A stretch of 64,000 bases of DNA from NCBI RefSeq assembly GCF_014646815.1, contig NZ_BMNZ01000006.1, positions 62,001 to 126,000 on the forward strand. Direction: 5' to 3'. This stretch comes from Terrabacter tumescens. GTDB lineage: Bacteria > Actinomycetota > Actinomycetes > Actinomycetales > Dermatophilaceae. A program made the position numbers and the translations under genes. The notes below the pieces were generated by a model. It had not been told where the DNA came from, did no database searches, and saw only the letters and a program-made list of their open reading frames with translations. Of the stretch, positions 9,403 to 18,286 are shown piece after piece (the stretch's first letter is position 1; each line of letters starts with the position of its first letter).

Positions 9403-11708
9403 CCCGTCGTCGCTGGAGGATCACCGTGCTCGCCGCACTCGCGACGCTCGGCGCGGTCTACCCCATCACCAGCCTCTTCGTCGAGACGACGTGGGTGCCG
9501 CAGGCTGTCTTCGTCATCGCGCTCGTGGCCGGGCTCGGCCTCGTCGGCCGGGGACTGACCCGGTCACGGGTGCTCGTCGTGCTCGCGCAGGTGCTCGTCA
9601 CCGGCTACGTCATCCTCGCCCGTTGGACCGGGGAGACGTTCGTGCTGCTCGTGCCCACGCCCGCGACCCTCGAGGCTGCCAACTCCCTCGCGCTGCAGGC
9701 CCTCGAGACGATCAACCGCTACTCCGCGCCCGCACCGCTCAACGACGGCATCACCTTCTGCCTCGTCGTCGCCGTCGCCCTCGTCGCGATCGCGGTCGAC
9801 GCGATGGCGGCGACGTGGCGCAGTCCCGCGGCCGCAGGGCTCCCGCTGCTCACGGCCTACCTCATCACGGCCGCCAACGGCGAGGCCGCGCTCGCCCTGC
9901 GCTTCTTCCTCGTCCCCGTGGGCCTGTGGCTCGTCATGCTGCACACGACGGCACGCGCGCAGTTCGGCCGCTGGGGCACGGCCAGCGCCGCGGGGCACAG
10001 CGAGATCGACGAGGCGGCCCACGACCGGGACGCCCTGCGCTCCTTCACTGCCGGCGCGCTCAAGCTCGGCGCCGCCGGGGTCGTCATCGCGCTGCTCGTC
10101 CCGGCGGTCGTGCCGCACTTCCCGCCCCGCTACCTCACCGAGGGCCTCGGGCGCAGCGGCGACGGTGGCGGCGAGGGTTCCGTCGGCTTCAACGACACCC
10201 TCGACCTGTCCCGCAGCCTCAACAACCAGGACCAGTCACCCGTCCTGACCTACACGACGACCGCGTTCACCCGGGCCCCGCTGCGCGTGCTCGCCACGTC
10301 GTACTACTCCCGCGGCGAGTGGAGCGTCGTCGGCGCGACCGGTGCGCGCCCCGAGAGCCCGACACCCCTGCCGCCGCAGGACAAGCGACGCGACTACGTC
10401 ATCACCGTCTCGGACAACACCCTCGCGGCACCGCGGATCGCCGCCCCCTACCCGGTCGTGGCCGTGGCCATGGAGGGCACGCCGTGGACCATCGACCCGG
10501 TCACCCGCGACGTGCGGGTGGGCCGGGCGGTCAGCAGCTACCGCGTCACCTACGCCGACCTCGCCCCCACACCACCCCAGCTGCGCGAGGCGGGCTCGCC
10601 GGACTCCCCCGACATCACCGAGGACGACCTCAACGTCCCCGAGCGCTCGCGCGACCTCGTGCAGCGCTGGTCCGACGAGGTGACCCGCGGCAAGGACAAC
10701 GCGCTCGACAAGGCCATCGCGATCCAGAACCACCTGCGCGACACGAGCCGCTACACCTACTCGCTCGACCTCGGCGAGCAGCTCCGCGACAGCGAGGGCC
10801 GTCCGCTCGAGCCGATCCAGAGCTTCTACCAGACCCGGCGCGGCTACTGCGTCCAGTTCGCGACGGCGATGATCATGATGGCCCGGGCCCAGGGCATCCC
10901 CGCGCGCATGGCCATCGGCTTCCTGCCTGGCCAGCTGTCCGACGAGCACTACGTCGTCCGGGCCAGCGACGCCCACGCGTGGCCCGAGCTGTACTTCCAG
11001 GGCTACGGCTGGCTGCGCTTCGAGCCGACGCCGGGCGCCCGCGCCGGGACCCCGCCCCCGTATGCCGTGGTCGGTTCGGACTCGGGCGCGACGGGCGGCG
11101 GCCGCGAGGTCAGCGAGTCGGCCTCGCGCAGCGCCTCGAACACCGTGCCCACCACGAGCACCCAGGCCACGGCCGCCCCGGTCCAGCAGCAGCGGGGCCT
11201 GCTCGACACCATCGGCGCCGCGTTCACCGTGCGCAACCTCCTGATCCTCGTCGCCGTGCTCGTGGGACTGCTCGCAGCCTTCGCCATGCCCATCACGGCG
11301 TGGCTGCTCCGGCTGCGACGGCGACGAGCCGCCGTCACCCAGCAACAGCTCATCGAGGCCGAGTGGGACGACCTCACCTCGCACCTCGGCGACCTCGGCA
11401 TCGACGCTCCCGAGGGGGTCACGCTGCGACAGCTGCGCGAGCGCTACGTCACCGACGGACACCTCGACGAGGAGAACGCCACCGCGATGCGACGCGTCAC
11501 GGCGACGCTGGAGAAGTCCCGCTACGACCGCCCCGAGCGGACGACGCCGCAGGAGGCGGTCCGGTTGCACGACGACATCCGCTCGATCCGGCGCCAGGTG
11601 GGCCGCACCCGGGCGTGGCAGGCCAGGGCCAGGTCGTTCTTCTGGCCGGCGGTCGGCGTGTCGTTCTGGCGGTCCCTGCCCGAACGCCTGCTGGCCCGGC
11701 GCCGCTGA
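9399..11708 (+). CDS. Transglutaminase-like membrane protein (TgpA type)
   Basis: Large membrane protein with an extracytoplasmic transglutaminase/protease-like domain; 769 residues. Several N-terminal membrane spans within about 1-240 precede a soluble domain. That domain has the transglutaminase core RRGYCVQFATAM with nucleophile Cys484 and SDAHAWPELY with His526; WLRFEPTPG supplies the acidic third position as Glu. A Ser/Thr-rich linker, one further span (about 610-637) and a basic cytoplasmic tail with a DUF4129-like acidic/helical stretch follow. It ends the MoxR-DUF58-TGase operon. The family is known in bacteria (TgpA is essential in Pseudomonas), but the actinobacterial substrate is unknown. 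Confidence 0.9.
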   Translation: MTRRRWRITVLAALATLGAVYPITSLFVETTWVPQAVFVIALVAGLGLVGRGLTRSRVLVVLAQVLVTGYVILARWTGETFVLLVPTPATLEAANSLALQALETINRYSAPAPLNDGITFCLVVAVALVAIAVDAMAATWRSPAAAGLPLLTAYLITAANGEAALALRFFLVPVGLWLVMLHTTARAQFGRWGTASAAGHSEIDEAAHDRDALRSFTAGALKLGAAGVVIALLVPAVVPHFPPRYLTEGLGRSGDGGGEGSVGFNDTLDLSRSLNNQDQSPVLTYTTTAFTRAPLRVLATSYYSRGEWSVVGATGARPESPTPLPPQDKRRDYVITVSDNTLAAPRIAAPYPVVAVAMEGTPWTIDPVTRDVRVGRAVSSYRVTYADLAPTPPQLREAGSPDSPDITEDDLNVPERSRDLVQRWSDEVTRGKDNALDKAIAIQNHLRDTSRYTYSLDLGEQLRDSEGRPLEPIQSFYQTRRGYCVQFATAMIMMARAQGIPARMAIGFLPGQLSDEHYVVRASDAHAWPELYFQGYGWLRFEPTPGARAGTPPPYAVVGSDSGATGGGREVSESASRSASNTVPTTSTQATAAPVQQQRGLLDTIGAAFTVRNLLILVAVLVGLLAAFAMPITAWLLRLRRRRAAVTQQQLIEAEWDDLTSHLGDLGIDAPEGVTLRQLRERYVTDGHLDEENATAMRRVTATLEKSRYDRPERTTPQEAVRLHDDIRSIRRQVGRTRAWQARARSFFWPAVGVSFWRSLPERLLARRR

Positions 11709-11754
11709 CCGCGGCTCACGGCATACGGCACATGGCGGCGTCGCACGGCAGACG

Positions 11755-11791
11755 CGAAGGAGCCCACGACGGTCTGTCGTGGGCTCCTTCG
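11755..11791. terminator. Bidirectional hairpin between convergent genes
   Basis: Perfect 16-bp arms (11755-11770 and 11776-11791) around a 5-base loop, between the convergent transglutaminase gene and sigA. It lacks a clear T-run, common for terminators of high-GC actinobacteria. Confidence 0.8.
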
Positions 11792-11834
11792 TCGTGTCCG
11801 GACCTGTACGCACCTGTCCGGTGCGCGACCTCTC

Positions 11835-13511
11835 TCAGTCGAGGTAGTCGCGCAGGACCTGGCTCCGGCTCGGGTGACGCAGCTTGCTCATCGTCTTGGA
11901 CTCGATCTGGCGGATGCGCTCACGCGTCACGCCGTAGACCTTGCCGATCTCGTCGAGCGTCTTCGGCTGGCCGTCGGTCAGGCCGAAACGCATCGACACG
12001 ACGCCCGCCTCGCGCTCGGAGAGCGTGTCGAGGACCGAGTGCAGCTGCTCCTGCAGGAGCGTGAAGCTCACGGCGTCGGCCGGGACGACGGCCTCGGAGT
12101 CCTCGATGAGGTCACCGAACTCGCTGTCGCCGTCCTCGCCGAGCGGGGTGTGCAGAGAGATCGGCTCACGGCCGTACTTCTGGACCTCGACGACCTTCTC
12201 GGGCGTCATGTCGAGCTCCTTGGCGAGCTCCTCCGGGGTGGGCTCGCGGCCCAGGTCCTGGAGCATCTGGCGCTGCACGCGGGCGAGCTTGTTGATGACC
12301 TCGACCATGTGGACCGGGATGCGGATGGTGCGCGCCTGGTCGGCCATGGCGCGGGTGATGGCCTGACGGATCCACCACGTCGCGTAGGTCGAGAACTTGT
12401 AGCCCTTGGTGTAGTCGAACTTCTCGACCGCACGGATGAGGCCGAGGTTGCCCTCCTGGATGAGGTCGAGGAAGAGCATGCCGCGACCGGTGTAGCGCTT
12501 GGCCAGCGACACGACGAGTCGCAGGTTGGCCTCGAGCAGGTGGTTCTTGGCCTTCTTGCCGTCCTGGGCGATCCACCACAGCTCGCGCTTGAGCTTCATG
12601 TCGATCTTGTCGCCGGAGTTGAGCTTCTCCTCGGCGAACAGGCCAGCCTCGATGCGCTTGGCGAGCTCGACCTCCTGCTCGGCGTTGAGGAGGGCGACCT
12701 TGCCGATCTGCTTGAGGTAGTCCTTGACCGGGTCGGCCGTGGCACCCGCGGTGACGACCTGCTGGGCGGGGGCGTCGTCCTCGTCGTCGTCACGGATGAC
12801 GAAGCCGGACTCCTCGGTCTCCTCGGTCTTGGCGGCAGCGGCCGGGGCGGCGCCGTCCTCGGCGTCCTCGTCGGCGTCCTCGACACCCTCGACGGGCTCG
12901 ACGACGACGTCCTCGAGCTCACCGACGGGGGCGTCGTCGGGCTCGGCCTCGTCGCCCTCGTCACCGCCGGCGGTGACGCCGTCGGCCGAGGTCGTGGCCT
13001 TCTTGGCCGCGGTCTTGCGGGCAGCCGTCTTCTTCGCGGCCACCGGCTTGGCCGCTGCCTTGGCGACGCCGGCGTTGGTCGCAGCCTTCTTGGCGGTGCG
13101 CGGCGCGGCGGTCGTGGCGGCCTCGTCCTCGGTGGTCGCGGCCGTCTTGGTCGTCGCCCTCTTGGCGGCGGTCTTGGTCGTCGCGGTCGTGGTGCGCGTC
13201 GCGGACTTCGTCGCGGCGGCGGTGCTCGTGCGTGCGGTGGCCACATTGCCTCCCTTGGTCCCTGTTCGGGTCTTCTTCGTCGTGGTGACGTGCGGAGCGT
13301 CGACGACGATCTCGATGTCGTGGGCCTCGAGGGTCACGAGGACCGGCTTCATCTGCTTCAGGTCGAGTCCGGCGTCGACCTGGGCTCGAGCGATCTCCGT
13401 TCCCGTGATGGTGCCACTACTGCTGCCCTTGACCAGGAGCTGCATGATCGCCTCGTGCTGGAACACCTTGGGCAGGGTTTTGGGAGCTCCAGCGGTTGTT
13501 GCCTTGGGCAC
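11835..13511 (-). CDS. sigA: Primary sigma factor (SigA/HrdB/RpoD)
   Basis: Housekeeping RNA polymerase sigma factor; 558 residues. A short region 1.1-like segment (about 1-70) is followed by a long Lys/Ala/Thr-rich, histone-like stretch (about 75-180) and an acidic stretch (about 185-250). The standard regions 1.2 to 4.2 run from about 256 to the end: [50 protein letters not shown] (region 2.4) and the helix-turn-helix [11 protein letters not shown] in region 4.2. The GTG start gives [20 protein letters not shown]. It is transcribed alone, with a consensus -10 about 165 bp upstream and a strong hairpin downstream. Confidence 0.95.
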   Translation of the reverse strand: MPKATTAGAPKTLPKVFQHEAIMQLLVKGSSSGTITGTEIARAQVDAGLDLKQMKPVLVTLEAHDIEIVVDAPHVTTTKKTRTGTKGGNVATARTSTAAATKSATRTTTATTKTAAKRATTKTAATTEDEAATTAAPRTAKKAATNAGVAKAAAKPVAAKKTAARKTAAKKATTSADGVTAGGDEGDEAEPDDAPVGELEDVVVEPVEGVEDADEDAEDGAAPAAAAKTEETEESGFVIRDDDEDDAPAQQVVTAGATADPVKDYLKQIGKVALLNAEQEVELAKRIEAGLFAEEKLNSGDKIDMKLKRELWWIAQDGKKAKNHLLEANLRLVVSLAKRYTGRGMLFLDLIQEGNLGLIRAVEKFDYTKGYKFSTYATWWIRQAITRAMADQARTIRIPVHMVEVINKLARVQRQMLQDLGREPTPEELAKELDMTPEKVVEVQKYGREPISLHTPLGEDGDSEFGDLIEDSEAVVPADAVSFTLLQEQLHSVLDTLSEREAGVVSMRFGLTDGQPKTLDEIGKVYGVTRERIRQIESKTMSKLRHPSRSQVLRDYLD

Positions 13512-13676
13512 GGATGCAGTCGCCTTTCGTCGCAGGTCTCGTCATGATCGACCCGGTTCCGGGCATGCATCATCACAACGAACGAGAATGGGGGTTGGTG
13601 CCGGAAAGGCTTGGCCAGTTGGAGTCGATCCCTGTTTCGAGCTCTCGGTGCGCCTTGTGCGATCCCGTACTCCGAC

Positions 13677-13682
13677 ATTATA
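13677..13682 (-). promoter_or_regulatory. Consensus -10 (TATAAT) upstream of sigA
   Basis: A perfect TATAAT on the minus strand, within TTTTATAATGTCGG, stands out in 70% GC DNA. It would start a transcript with a leader of roughly 155 bases before the sigA GTG. No good -35 is seen (TTCGCT at a long 19 bp spacing is the nearest). Confidence 0.65.
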
Positions 13683-13794
13683 AAACGGCACACGCCTCCG
13701 GAGCGAACGCACGCGGAACACGCGCATGGCGCGAGCACGTCGAGGGGCCCTGCGAGACCCGTCGTGAGGTGCCGGTCGAGCTGGCCGTGAGGCG

Positions 13795-14193
13795 TCAGTC
13801 GCCCTTGACCGCGAGCACGGGACAGCTCGCGTCGAGCAGGATGCGCTGCGCGTTGGACCCGAGGATGAGCTTGCCCACCGGGCTGCGACGACGGAGACCG
13901 ATGACGATGAAGTCGGCGTTCTCCTCCTCGGCGACCGAGATGAGGTCCTCGGCGGGGTCGTTGCCCCGGACGAGCTGACGCACCTCGTGCTCCAGACCCT
14001 TCTCCTCGAGAACGGCCTGCACGCGGGACAGCTCGGTCTCGAACTGCCTGGCCTCGTCCGCGTCAAAGTCCTTGCCCCCTCGGTGGGAGCTGATGACGAC
14101 GAGCTTCGCACCGCGCAGGACGCATTCCTCGGCAGCTCTCTTGAGCGCCGCACGACCTTCCTTGGTGGCGACATAACCAACGACGATGGCCAC
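13795..14193 (-). CDS. Universal stress protein, single domain
   Basis: Small cytoplasmic UspA-fold protein; 132 residues. Starts VAIVVGYVATKEGRAALKRA, has the HRGG and DFIVIGLRRRSPVGKLILGS region and ends CPVLAVKGD. The ATP-binding signature is G-x2-R-x9-G-S instead of G-x2-G-x9-G-S, so nucleotide binding may be altered. The GTG at 14193 was chosen for an ideal AAGGAGG eight bases upstream and because homology starts there; the frame stays open about 30 codons further up. It stands alone between metX and sigA, on the same strand as both. Confidence 0.9.
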   Translation of the reverse strand: MAIVVGYVATKEGRAALKRAAEECVLRGAKLVVISSHRGGKDFDADEARQFETELSRVQAVLEEKGLEHEVRQLVRGNDPAEDLISVAEEENADFIVIGLRRRSPVGKLILGSNAQRILLDASCPVLAVKGD

Positions 14194-14304
14194 TTTCCCG
14201 GACCTCCTTGGGACGGAAACAACCAGTGCTCGCACCGTACCCGATATCGAGTCACCGGGCGCGTCCCCCGCGCGCACTGCCGACACGCCTTCGTCACATC
14301 CTGT

Positions 14305-14322
14305 CGGCCGGTCTGCCGGCCG
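14305..14322 (-). terminator. Hairpin after metX
   Basis: CGGCCGG/CCGGCCG arms with a 4-base loop about 40 bp past the metX stop and before the universal stress gene. Short but perfect; probable metX terminator. Confidence 0.55.
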
Positions 14323-14360
14323 GCGTCCGAGAGGCGAACCGGCCCGTCGCGCAGCAGGGT

Positions 14361-15635
14361 TCAGTCGCGACGCCGGTCGAGCGCGTCGCGGATGATGCGC
14401 CCCACCTGGTCCTCCTCGATGAGGAAGCCGTCGTGGCCGAAGTCGGAGACGATGTGCGCCCGACGCGAGACGGGAAGCGCGTCATGCATGTCATCGGACA
14501 GACGCGGCGGGTAGAGACGGTCGGTGTCCACCGAGACGATGGTGCAGTCGGCACTGACGCGTCCGAGCGCCGCCTGCACGCCGCCGCGGTCGCGACCCAC
14601 GTCGTGGGAGTTCATCGCCTCGGTCAGCACGAGGTAGGAGTTGGCGTCGAACCGGCGGGCCAGCTTGCCGGCGTGGTGGTCGAGGTAGGACTCGACGGCG
14701 AACCGGCCGCGCTCCCCCGCCTGCAGTGGGTCCTCGCCGAGCTGGTGCGAGCGGCCGAAGCGCTCGTCGAGCTCGCTCTCGGTGCGGTAGGTGATGTGGG
14801 CGATGCGCCGGGCGAGACCGAGTCCGGTGTCGGGGCGGCGGCCGGTCGAGTAGTAGTCACCGCCCGCGAAGTCCGGGTCGTGCCGGATGGCCAGCAGCTG
14901 GGGCTGGCACCAGGCGATCTGGTCGGCCGTGGCCCGGGGCGTCGAGGCGAGGACGATGCAGCGGTCGACGTCGTCCGGGTGCGTGACGGCCCACTCGATG
15001 GCTCGCATGCCACCCATGGACCCGCCCACCACCGCAGCGACCCGGCGGATGCCGAGGTGGTCGAGCAGCAGCCGCTCGGCGGCGACCTGGTCGCGGACCG
15101 TGACGTAGGGGAAGCGGCTCCCCCAGGGCTGCCCGTCCGGCGCCGGGCTCGCCGGCCCGGTGCTGCCCTGGCAGCCGCCGAGGACGTTGGACGCGATGAC
15201 GAACCACTCGTCGGGGTCGACGGGACCGCCGGCACCGATGAGGGAGTTCCACCAGCCGGGTGAGGCGTGTCCGGGTCCGGCCTCTCCGACGACGTGGCTG
15301 TCGCCGGTCAGGGCGTGCTCGACGAGGACGACGTTGTCGCCGGCCTCGTTGAGCCGGCCCCAGGTCTCGTAGGCGATGCGGACGTCAGGTAGCACGCCGC
15401 CGCGCTCGAGCTCGACGTCGCCGACATGGGCGAACTGCCTCCGGCCAACCGGGTCCCCGATCCGCCAGGCACCGTCGGGAGCCGACGGTCGGGACGTCGG
15501 AGCCGAGTCGACCGCGTCGTGCTCACGATCGCGCGTCGCCTGACCGGGCACCGTGGGGCCGTCGGTCGAGGCGCTGCCAACGGTCGCGTGCCGCGCGGGA
15601 CGGCGCGTGCTCTGCTTCCGGTGGGTGACGGTCAT
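14361..15635 (-). CDS. metX: Homoserine O-acetyltransferase MetX
   Basis: Acyltransferase activating L-homoserine for methionine synthesis; alpha/beta hydrolase fold, 424 residues. The nucleophile elbow VGGSMGGM carries Ser206. Other family motifs are ETWGRLN, HALTGDSH, NVLGGCQGSTGP (substrate pocket) and the C-terminal FGHDGFLIE with the catalytic His. About 45 low-complexity residues precede the conserved part. The ATG at 15635 was preferred over a GTG 30 bases upstream because GAGGAG lies eight bases before it. A SAM-IV riboswitch sits directly upstream, so expression should fall when S-adenosylmethionine is abundant. No metY neighbour is present. Acetyl versus succinyl donor cannot be read with certainty. 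Confidence 0.95.
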   Translation of the reverse strand: MTVTHRKQSTRRPARHATVGSASTDGPTVPGQATRDREHDAVDSAPTSRPSAPDGAWRIGDPVGRRQFAHVGDVELERGGVLPDVRIAYETWGRLNEAGDNVVLVEHALTGDSHVVGEAGPGHASPGWWNSLIGAGGPVDPDEWFVIASNVLGGCQGSTGPASPAPDGQPWGSRFPYVTVRDQVAAERLLLDHLGIRRVAAVVGGSMGGMRAIEWAVTHPDDVDRCIVLASTPRATADQIAWCQPQLLAIRHDPDFAGGDYYSTGRRPDTGLGLARRIAHITYRTESELDERFGRSHQLGEDPLQAGERGRFAVESYLDHHAGKLARRFDANSYLVLTEAMNSHDVGRDRGGVQAALGRVSADCTIVSVDTDRLYPPRLSDDMHDALPVSRRAHIVSDFGHDGFLIEEDQVGRIIRDALDRRRD

Positions 15636-15687
15636 CGGGGTACTCCTCGGTCCTCGCGCTTGCACGCAACCGGGACGGGTGCGGCCA

Positions 15688-15765
15688 GGTCCTCACCCGG
15701 GGCACCCCACCGCGAAGGAGGGTTGCCGACCAGCGAGCCGGGGCTTGTCGCTGGTACTCGTGACC
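15688..15765 (-). ncRNA. SAM-IV riboswitch upstream of metX
   Basis: On the minus strand the sequence runs GGTCACGAGTACCAGCG, then CAAGCCCCGGCTCGCTGG, CGGCAACCCTCC, GCGGTGGGGTGCCCCGGGTG and ends AGGACC. This matches the conserved core of the actinobacterial SAM-IV class: the outer GGTC...GACC stem, the CAAGCCCCGGC pseudoknot loop and the GCGGTGGGGTGCCCCGGGTGA segment. It ends about 50 bases before the metX ATG, leaving room to affect translation or termination. Class and ligand come from sequence recognition. Confidence 0.9.
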
Positions 15766-15886
15766 TGCCCCAACCATACGCGAGGGCGCCCCGGCACGAG
15801 ATCCGCCGTTCCACGACATGGACGCGCGCGTCCCCGTGCCGGGCCTGTACCGGCCCGGATGGCCCGGCACGGCCACGGTCCGGCGC

Positions 15887-17362
15887 TCAGGCGCAGCGGG
15901 ACGGCCGGATGCCGTGGTCGAGCGACTGACGCACGAGGAGGCTGAGCCGGTGGTCCGGCTCGAGGTCGAGCGCCTGGTCGACGGCCACCCCGGCCCGGGC
16001 GCCGTCACCGCACCACCACGCGAGCGACGCGACGACGGACAGCAGCGGCGCCGCGTGCGCTGCAGGGGTGAGCCGGCACACGTGCTCGAGACGTCCGAGC
16101 AGCAGGCGCGGCAGGGTCGCCTCGTCCCAGTCCTCCCAGCTGTCGCCCGTCACCTCGTCGGTCATGTCGTCGGTCATGTCGTCGGTCACATCGCCGGGCA
16201 GGTCGGTCAGATCGGTCGGGTCGGTCAGGCTGGAGCCGGCCGGTGCCCCGCCGGGAGTGGCCGTGGACGACTCGAGGTCGAGCAAGGCGTGGAGGGCCCG
16301 CAGCGCCTCGACGTCCGACGCCGCCAGTCTCGAGATGACGTCATCGCCCGTGCCGATGGCGTCCCAGTCGGGCCCACCGGCGAGCTCCTCGTCCCACTCC
16401 CCCTCAGGCTCCCCCTCACAGCCCAGACCGCGGTCACCGTCACGGCCCGCGTCGCCGCCCGCGGGGACGAGACGCAGCTCCGGCCCGAGCAGGACGTCGA
16501 GCATCACGACGAGGTCGGCGGGGACGTTCTCCAGGGGCACCGTGCCCGGGCAGAGCCACCCGATGAGGGCGTCCCGGAGCTCGACGTCGCGCAGCGGTCC
16601 CACGAGGGACGGCAGCCAGTGCTCGAGGCCGTAGCCCTCGATGTCACCGCGCAGCGCCCCTCCCCACGCGACGAGGAAGTCGTTGACGAGGAACTGGCGG
16701 GCGGTGAGCTCTCCGCCGTCGAGGAGCCCGACCCCCTCGGCGGCCGGCCACGCCCGTCTCGCGGACCGGCGCCGCTGCGCGGGCTGTTGCAGGTCGCTCA
16801 GAGAGCCGCCGGCGGCGCAGTAGCGGCGCTGCCAGTCCTCGATGGCCGTGCGCGTCAGCTCGTGCCGCAGGTCCGTCGCCGGTAGCGGCTCGACCAGGCG
16901 GGCGAGCTCGTCGCGGTCCGGCAGCACCGCGTGGCCGAGCGCGACGTAGCTCGCCACCGCCGGCACGTCGGACGTCTCCGGCAGGAGCCATCCCTCGTCG
17001 GGGCAGCAGTCGCAGCCGACGGAGTGCCAGCGACCGCCGCGCAGGACGAGACGCTCGCGGACCACGACACGCTCCGCCTCGACGCCGGAGGCGAGGGCCT
17101 CGAGCAGCGGCAGGGACTCGTCGGGGATGTCCTCGAAGCCCACGAGCGCGACGGACGACGGCTCGCCCTGGAGCAGCGTCGGCAACGTCTGGGCGGCGGC
17201 CTCGGCCGCCAGGCCGGCATCGACGACGTCGAGTCGCGCCATCAGCCCGAGGCGCTTGCCGTGGAAGCAGACCACGACGACGCTGCGCACCGGCTGGAAG
17301 CCCAGGTGGAAGGGGATGATGGTCAGCAGCTCGGCCGGCCCGGACAGTGAGATCTTCGGCAT
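15887..17362 (-). CDS. DUF4192 family protein
   Basis: Actinobacterial protein of unknown function in the DUF4192 family; 491 residues, predicted cytoplasmic. The conserved N-terminal start LSGPAELLTIIPFHLGFQPV and the central GCDCCPDEGWLLPE with clustered cysteines fit the family; the CDCCP motif could bind a metal. An acidic low-complexity stretch (about 375-410) contains near-perfect TDDM repeats, encoded by 12-bp units at 16156-16190. C-terminal helices (LLGRLEHVCRLTPAAHAAPL, ALDLEPDHRLSLL) look TPR-like. It is probably its own unit, separated from metX by about 120 bp plus the riboswitch. Confidence 0.8.
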   Translation of the reverse strand: MPKISLSGPAELLTIIPFHLGFQPVRSVVVVCFHGKRLGLMARLDVVDAGLAAEAAAQTLPTLLQGEPSSVALVGFEDIPDESLPLLEALASGVEAERVVVRERLVLRGGRWHSVGCDCCPDEGWLLPETSDVPAVASYVALGHAVLPDRDELARLVEPLPATDLRHELTRTAIEDWQRRYCAAGGSLSDLQQPAQRRRSARRAWPAAEGVGLLDGGELTARQFLVNDFLVAWGGALRGDIEGYGLEHWLPSLVGPLRDVELRDALIGWLCPGTVPLENVPADLVVMLDVLLGPELRLVPAGGDAGRDGDRGLGCEGEPEGEWDEELAGGPDWDAIGTGDDVISRLAASDVEALRALHALLDLESSTATPGGAPAGSSLTDPTDLTDLPGDVTDDMTDDMTDEVTGDSWEDWDEATLPRLLLGRLEHVCRLTPAAHAAPLLSVVASLAWWCGDGARAGVAVDQALDLEPDHRLSLLVRQSLDHGIRPSRCA

Positions 17363-17494
17363 GCGCCGAGCCTCGCCGCCCCGGGCATCCCTGGGCAGAG
17401 TCAGGAATCCGCCTGTGGACGAACGGCCGTCGGCCCGAGGGGATGTGGACCGAGCCGCCAGGTCGGGCCGTCGACCCGTGCCCGCAGGCCGGTC

Positions 17495-18178
17495 TCAGCG
17501 CTCGAGGCGCTTGCGCACCGACTCGAGCACGTAGTCGGTCGCCGCCTGGCGCGTGCCCTCCGGCAGTCCGACGTGCTCGTCCCCGCCGGGGCGCGCTCCC
17601 CCGGCTCGCACGCGCGAGAGACCAGGGAGGCGGCGCGGGGCCGCCGCACCGGTCCTGTCACGGTCACGGCGCAGGTGCGCATCCTGGCCCTCGACCCGCA
17701 CCACCCCGAGCGACCCGTCCGAGGCGCCCGCCGAGGCTCCCAGCGGGGCGACCGGCGCGGTACCCGTCGGGCGCGCTGCGTCCGACGGCGCACTCGTCCA
17801 CGTGGACCGTCCACCGCGGTCGGCCGACGGACGTGCACCGCGCCCACCCCGGCCCGCCTCCCACGCGAGGAACCGGTCGGTCTCCTCGAAGAAGGCCCGG
17901 ACCGCCCACGTGACGACGACGGCGTCGTCGGCCGCCCCGACGACAGGCATGAAGGCGTCGGGCACCAGGTCGACCGGCGACGCGACGTAGGCCACCGCCC
18001 CGGCGACGAGCCCGAGCCGCTTGAGGGTCGTGCCGGCATACGTCCGGTCGAGCGTGCAGCGCACGAGGCGCGGTACGGCCTGCACCCGCTCCGGCAGGCT
18101 CGGGGCGCCGGGACGCGTGGCAGCGCGCACGACCGACGCGACGGTCGCGGCCATCTTGATGCGGGACGCGGTCTTCAT
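17495..18178 (-). CDS. YkvA / DUF1232 family membrane protein
   Basis: 227 residues. The N-terminal part holds the DUF1232 core YVASPVDLVPDAFMPVVGAADDAVV (about 63-87), inside a hydrophobic segment followed by WAVRAFFEETDRFLAWE. The C-terminal half is Arg/Gly/Ala-rich and weakly conserved, ending TDYVLESVRKRLER. Function of the family is unknown; it is thought to be membrane-associated. The ATG at 18178 lacks a strong ribosome site and an ATG 24 bases later is possible. It follows the EcsC-like gene on the same strand with a 108 bp gap. Confidence 0.75.
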   Translation of the reverse strand: MKTASRIKMAATVASVVRAATRPGAPSLPERVQAVPRLVRCTLDRTYAGTTLKRLGLVAGAVAYVASPVDLVPDAFMPVVGAADDAVVVTWAVRAFFEETDRFLAWEAGRGGRGARPSADRGGRSTWTSAPSDAARPTGTAPVAPLGASAGASDGSLGVVRVEGQDAHLRRDRDRTGAAAPRRLPGLSRVRAGGARPGGDEHVGLPEGTRQAATDYVLESVRKRLER

Positions 18179-18286
18179 GCCCGGCCCAACGAGCAGGCGA
18201 CCGGCGCCATTCCCTGCTGGTGTCGGCGATGCGAAACGGTGATCTGCGGGCTCCTCACGAGCAGGGTCCGGCGCTGGGGCGCTGGA

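Noticed and set aside
9491-12064. 857-codon plus-strand frame over the transglutaminase gene and into sigA
   Set aside because: Arg/Pro/Gly-rich shadow frame crossing a clear terminator.
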